From CAMEON01 sp963643175 (GTDB lineage: Bacteria > Bacillota > Clostridia > Oscillospirales > CAG-272), in contig CAVIJF010000002.1 of assembly GCA_963643175.1 (NCBI GenBank), positions 1-64,000 on the forward strand: a stretch of DNA of 64,000 nucleotides, written 5' to 3'. The notes below the pieces were generated by a model. That model saw nothing but the letters and a program-made list of their open reading frames with translations, was not told the DNA's origin and made no database searches. This document shows positions 61,565 through 64,000 of this stretch, one piece after another. A program made the position numbers and the translations under genes. How positions within the stretch are numbered: position 1 is the first letter of the stretch; each line of letters starts with the position of its first letter.

Positions 61565-62533
61565 TCAGTCAAGCGGCGCGTACCCTTCGGGCGGCGTAAT
61601 GCCCAGCGCGGCGCACAGATCCGCATTGTATTTCTTGGCAGCGGGGGCATACGCAATGGGCATCGTCGAAATATCAGCCTCGCCCATGAGGATTTGGGCT
61701 GCCATCTCACCGGTCTTATAGCCGAGGTCGTAGTAGCTGATGGACAGGGTAGCCACGCCGCAGCCGCCGCATATACCGGCTTCGCCCGCGATAACGGGTA
61801 CTTTCTGCACCCGGACAACGCCGCCGATTGCCTCTGCGCAGGTTGCCGCCGTGTTGTCGGTCGGGATGTAGAGGACATCGCTCTCGGATGCCGCCCGCGT
61901 GGTCACGGACACCACATCATTGGAGTCGGAGAAGGAGAAGCGGGTGCAGGTGATGCCCTTTCCGCCCAGATACTCCTCCATGTACTTCACCTGATACTCG
62001 GAGTTCGGCTCAGCGGAGCAGTACAGAAGCCCCACTTTTTTGGCATCCGGGAACAGCTCCAGCAGCATATCCCCCTGCTCGTTCAGCGGCGCAAGGTCGG
62101 ATGTGCCGGACACATTCCCGCCCACAGTGCCGTTGAAATCCTTCAGGTTCAGCGCCGTGCCGTACTCGGTGACGGACGTGCCGAGAATCGGAATGGTGCT
62201 GGTCGCGTTGTACGCCGCCTGCAGGGCAGCGGTCGCGTTCGCCATAATCAGATCCACTTTTTTGGACACAAAGGAATTCACAATGGTGGCGCAGACGGCG
62301 CTTTCGCCGGCAGCGTTCTGCGTATCAAACACAACATTGTCCTCGCCCAACTTTTCCTTGAGCGCATCCTGAAAGCCCTTGGTTGCCGCATCCAGCGCAT
62401 CGTGCGTGGCAAGCTGGCAGATGCCGACGGTATAGACCTTCTTGGTTTCCCCGCACGAGGCGAAGGACAGCACGGATGAAAGAGCCAGCACAAATGCCAG
62501 CACGGTTGCAAGTACGGTTCTGCGGTTCTTCAT
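61565..62533 (-). CDS. ABC transporter substrate-binding lipoprotein, TrpX-like
   Basis: A 322-residue lipoprotein of the ABC_sub_bind type. Lipobox FASC (Cys about 27) follows a standard signal peptide. The mature protein begins YTVGICQLATHDALDAATKG, with PILGTSVTEYGTAL near 130 and VIAGEAGICGGCGVATLSI near 255, family blocks for aromatic amino-acid binders such as TrpX. GGAGGAA precedes the ATG at 62533. It is the first gene of the transporter operon and its leader contains a Tyr-rich peptide and attenuator, suggesting tyrosine or a related aromatic compound as ligand. Confidence 0.92.
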   Translation of the reverse strand: MKNRRTVLATVLAFVLALSSVLSFASCGETKKVYTVGICQLATHDALDAATKGFQDALKEKLGEDNVVFDTQNAAGESAVCATIVNSFVSKKVDLIMANATAALQAAYNATSTIPILGTSVTEYGTALNLKDFNGTVGGNVSGTSDLAPLNEQGDMLLELFPDAKKVGLLYCSAEPNSEYQVKYMEEYLGGKGITCTRFSFSDSNDVVSVTTRAASESDVLYIPTDNTAATCAEAIGGVVRVQKVPVIAGEAGICGGCGVATLSISYYDLGYKTGEMAAQILMGEADISTMPIAYAPAAKKYNADLCAALGITPPEGYAPLD

Positions 62534-62605
62534 AACTGATTCCTCCGGTATGAATAAAAAATCGGATAGCTTACAGGAAAGACGGGACGGCTGTGGGTCA
62601 ACTTG

Positions 62606-62613
62606 CCGTGCGG
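62606..62613 (-). promoter_or_regulatory. Possible competing strand for the leader terminator
   Basis: On the minus strand, CCGCACGG here is perfectly complementary to CCGTGCGG in the 3' arm of the leader terminator, so an alternative longer-range hairpin is possible downstream of the terminator. Confidence 0.4.
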
Positions 62614-62627
62614 CTTTTGCTTTCTCC

Positions 62628-62665
62628 GGATAAAACAATACCGCACGGATCCGTGATCCATGCGG
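62628..62665 (-). terminator. Attenuator terminator in the ABC transporter leader
   Basis: On the minus strand CCGCATGGATC-ACG-GATCCGTGCGG (62641-62665), with one mismatch, is followed by TATTGTTTTAT. It lies after the leader peptide stop codon and about 95 bases before the binding-protein start. Confidence 0.75.
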
Positions 62666-62712
62666 CAAACGCCCGTTTCATCCTGCCTTTTCGGTAAGGC
62701 GAAGGATTTCTG

Positions 62713-62832
62713 TCAAGCAGGCACCTGTTCATGCGTATCACAAATCGCTTTTACTTCACTGCGGTACAGATAAAAGTAAAAGTAAGAATAGCGATAAAAG
62801 CGATTCGCGCGGTTCAGGGCTCTGCCTGCCAT
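62713..62832 (-). CDS. Tyr/Phe-rich leader peptide of the ABC transporter operon
   Basis: A 39-codon ORF in the transcribed leader. AAAGGGGAAC lies eight to ten bases before the ATG (62830-62832). Residues 12-23 read FYRYSYFYFYLY: six Tyr and three Phe in twelve codons. The codon region starts within an 11-base segment (62795-62805) perfectly complementary to a later segment of the same ORF (62743-62753), and a terminator follows the stop. This is the layout of classical ribosome-mediated attenuation: charged tRNA-Tyr allows translation through and termination; scarcity stalls the ribosome and lets the terminator be avoided. Ligand and mechanism are inference; the ORF and hairpins are seen directly. 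Confidence 0.8.
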   Translation of the reverse strand: MAGRALNRANRFYRYSYFYFYLYRSEVKAICDTHEQVPA

Positions 62833-62867
62833 GTCACCCGTTCCCCTTTCCTGAAAAAGATGCATTG

Positions 62868-62896
62868 AGTATACCACAGAGTGAGCCGTTTGTCAA
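62868..62896 (-). promoter_or_regulatory. Sigma-70 type promoter of the leader and ABC transporter operon
   Basis: Minus strand: TTGACA (62891-62896), 17 bases, TATACT (62868-62873). Transcription should begin near 62861, 29 bases before the leader ATG. The stretch 62897-63279 holds no other supported gene. Confidence 0.88.
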
Positions 62897-63279
62897 GTGG
62901 ATTTTGAATTATTTTGAACAGTCTCTTGCAATCTTGTGGATTTACGGCGGCTGTGAACGATTCCGGCGGCTGGCGGGAGGAATTCCGGGTGAAGGCGGGT
63001 GTAGCCCATCCCCGTTTCCGCCGGGAAGGGCGGCGATGGGAAAAAGCCTGTATTTGATGGAGAAAACAAATCGGAGCACCAAAGGAAACCGCGCTGCCGC
63101 AAACTTTTTACATGGCAATTCTGCACATATACGGAGCGGGATTTATATGCATTCCTACAAAAATGGGAAAACCGCAAAAAATCTTGTCAGATTTCCAATT
63201 TTTATCCCTCAAATGGTGTATACTATATGTGAGGGTATCGGTACGGAGCCGTCACAATCTTTGAATCGAGGTGTTTTCC

Positions 63280-63660
63280 ATGCCGTTTTGCTGTCAGTTT
63301 CCGTTTCAGGCATTCCTGGCTGTCGATGGACAGGCTGTTTTCTGCCGGGCACAGCCGTTCCCGGTCGGTGTTGTGGTCATGGAGGGGATTTGTGTCCTCG
63401 CGTTGGCTGCTCTGCTGGTGCTGTCGAAGAATCGGTTGGTGAAGATTCTCAGCGGTTGCGGGTTGGAAATCTGCGCGTGGCAGATATGCAAGGCGGTAGT
63501 CGGTTCCGATGCGCTGCTGACCCGCATTATGACGTGGGTCACGGCAGGCGTGCTGATTATCCTGACGCTTGCCATCGTCAACAGTATCAACTGGCGGCAC
63601 TACGGCGAGGAGGAGACCGACGCGAACCGTCAGAATCCGCCGGATGAGCCGCACCCGTAA
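63280..63660 (+). CDS. Small membrane protein of unknown function
   Basis: A 126-residue ORF with two hydrophobic helices (about residues 33-50, GICVLALAALLVLSK, and 75-100, MTWVTAGVLIILTLAIVNSI) and a charged tail. No family is recognised. The ATG at 63280 has GAGGTG seven bases upstream; a -10-like TATACT lies at 63219-63224. An internal ATG at about 63379 could be the real start, removing a cysteine-rich N-terminus. It is coding by the presence of the helices and a plausible start, but only moderately certain. Confidence 0.5.
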   Translation: MPFCCQFPFQAFLAVDGQAVFCRAQPFPVGVVVMEGICVLALAALLVLSKNRLVKILSGCGLEICAWQICKAVVGSDALLTRIMTWVTAGVLIILTLAIVNSINWRHYGEEETDANRQNPPDEPHP

Positions 63661-63715
63661 TGTGTTCTGTACCCCTCAAAAAAAAACGCAGACATTTGTA
63701 TCGTCTGACGAAAAA

Positions 63716-63758
63716 TCCGAATGCGCAATTGCACCATCAGAATAGCGTGGTGAAGCCT
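63716..63758. repeat. Dispersed palindromic repeat, truncated copy C
   Basis: The centre and right arm of the element at 7543-7602, with several changes; only five bases of the left arm remain. It lies next to the degV terminator. Confidence 0.8.
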
Positions 63759-63761
63759 AAA

Positions 63762-63799
63762 AGAGAACCGATGCCGGCAGCCGCCGGCATCGGTTCTCT
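63762..63799 (-). terminator. Intrinsic terminator of the degV gene
   Basis: 17-base arms (63762-63778 and 63783-63799) with a four-base loop, followed on the minus strand by a short T-run. Confidence 0.8.
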
Positions 63800-63822
63800 G
63801 TATGCGCAACAATGAGCAATCT

Positions 63823-64000
63823 TTACCGTTCGGTACCGAGGTAGAACAGCGCCAACGTGCCGGGACCGGAATGGGAGCCGACGACACTGCCGGTGAATAC
63901 GATCTGCTCCGGCTGAGGACCGCCCGCCTGCACCACCAGCGCGGCAAGCCGGTCGGCATCCTCGCGGCAGTCGCCCTGACAGATGAACACGGGTGCGGTT
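63823..64000 (-). CDS. DegV-family fatty-acid-binding protein, 3' end only
   Basis: The last 59 codons of a DegV/FakB-type protein entering from the right edge. The C-terminal signature VVGSHSGPGTLALFYLGTER is typical (usually GTHTGPGTLAL-F). FakB proteins bind fatty acids and present them to the FakA kinase. The rest of the gene lies outside the window. Confidence 0.85.
   Translation of the reverse strand, partial: TAPVFICQGDCREDADRLAALVVQAGGPQPEQIVFTGSVVGSHSGPGTLALFYLGTER

Noticed and set aside
62534..62866. T-box or riboswitch explanation for the ABC transporter leader
   Set aside because: No AGGGUGGNACCGCG-type T-box sequence is present, and the Tyr-rich ORF with terminator explains the leader better.
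1..64000. tRNA, rRNA, tmRNA, SRP RNA, prophage, insertion sequence or defence system
   Set aside because: None could be recognised by eye in the intergenic regions or in the protein set.

Overview
The window is about 60% GC and densely coding. Many TTGACA-N17-TATAAT type promoters and strong Shine-Dalgarno sequences can be read. Gene content points to a Clostridia-class Firmicute, probably an Oscillospirales- or Ruminococcaceae-like gut anaerobe: a single-chain glycyl-tRNA synthetase, CdaR, the yqfD-phoH-ybeY-era-recO gene order, a DUF2325/DUF3793/flavodoxin cluster and a DUF4405/flavodoxin redox cluster. This taxonomic call is inference. No rRNA, tRNA, CRISPR array, prophage or transposase was seen.

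Layout. 1-4.7 kb: the 3' part of a LysR regulator, then a co-directional redox cluster (aldo/keto reductase, two lipoprotein flavodoxins, a DUF4405 membrane protein, an FMN reductase and a tiny lipoprotein). 5.1-8.5 kb: a rhamnosidase-like enzyme and a ComEC-type hydrolase. 8.7-15.6 kb: rsmE, cdaR, a P-type ATPase behind a candidate yybP-ykoY manganese riboswitch, and glyS. 16-19.2 kb: a second GH78-like enzyme with a probable 3' frameshift, then a 5'-truncated yqfD remnant. 19.2-23.2 kb: phoH-ybeY-hypothetical-era-recO. 23.2-31.3 kb: CotH-kinase, ADP-ribosylglycohydrolase-like and giant RCC1-repeat genes. 31.3-34.6 kb (minus): CHAP protein, mnmA, trmL. 34.7-42.7 kb: secA, two membrane proteins, pcrA. 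42.7-44.7 kb (minus): a decayed SLH gene and the flavodoxin/DUF3793/DUF2325 cluster. 45.1-48.2 kb (minus): oxidoreductase, ddl, prmC. 48.5-59.7 kb (plus): MoxR/DUF58/transglutaminase operon, a GH99-like lipoprotein and an orphan solute-binding lipoprotein. 59.8-62.9 kb (minus): a TrpXYZ-like ABC transporter. 63.2-64 kb: a small membrane protein and the 3' end of a degV gene.

Most notable: the ABC transporter operon is preceded by a classical promoter, a 39-codon ORF with a Tyr/Phe-rich run (FYRYSYFYFYLYR), an 11-bp internal complementarity and an intrinsic terminator. This is the layout of ribosome-mediated attenuation and suggests a tyrosine or aromatic amino-acid transporter. A palindromic repeat occurs three times; one copy lies in the transcribed leader directly 5' of the candidate Mn riboswitch. 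A second dispersed two-hairpin GC-rich element occurs twice. Several genes carry frameshifts or truncations (GH78 C-terminus, yqfD, SLH gene, 4.4-5.0 kb), which may be real decay or assembly error.
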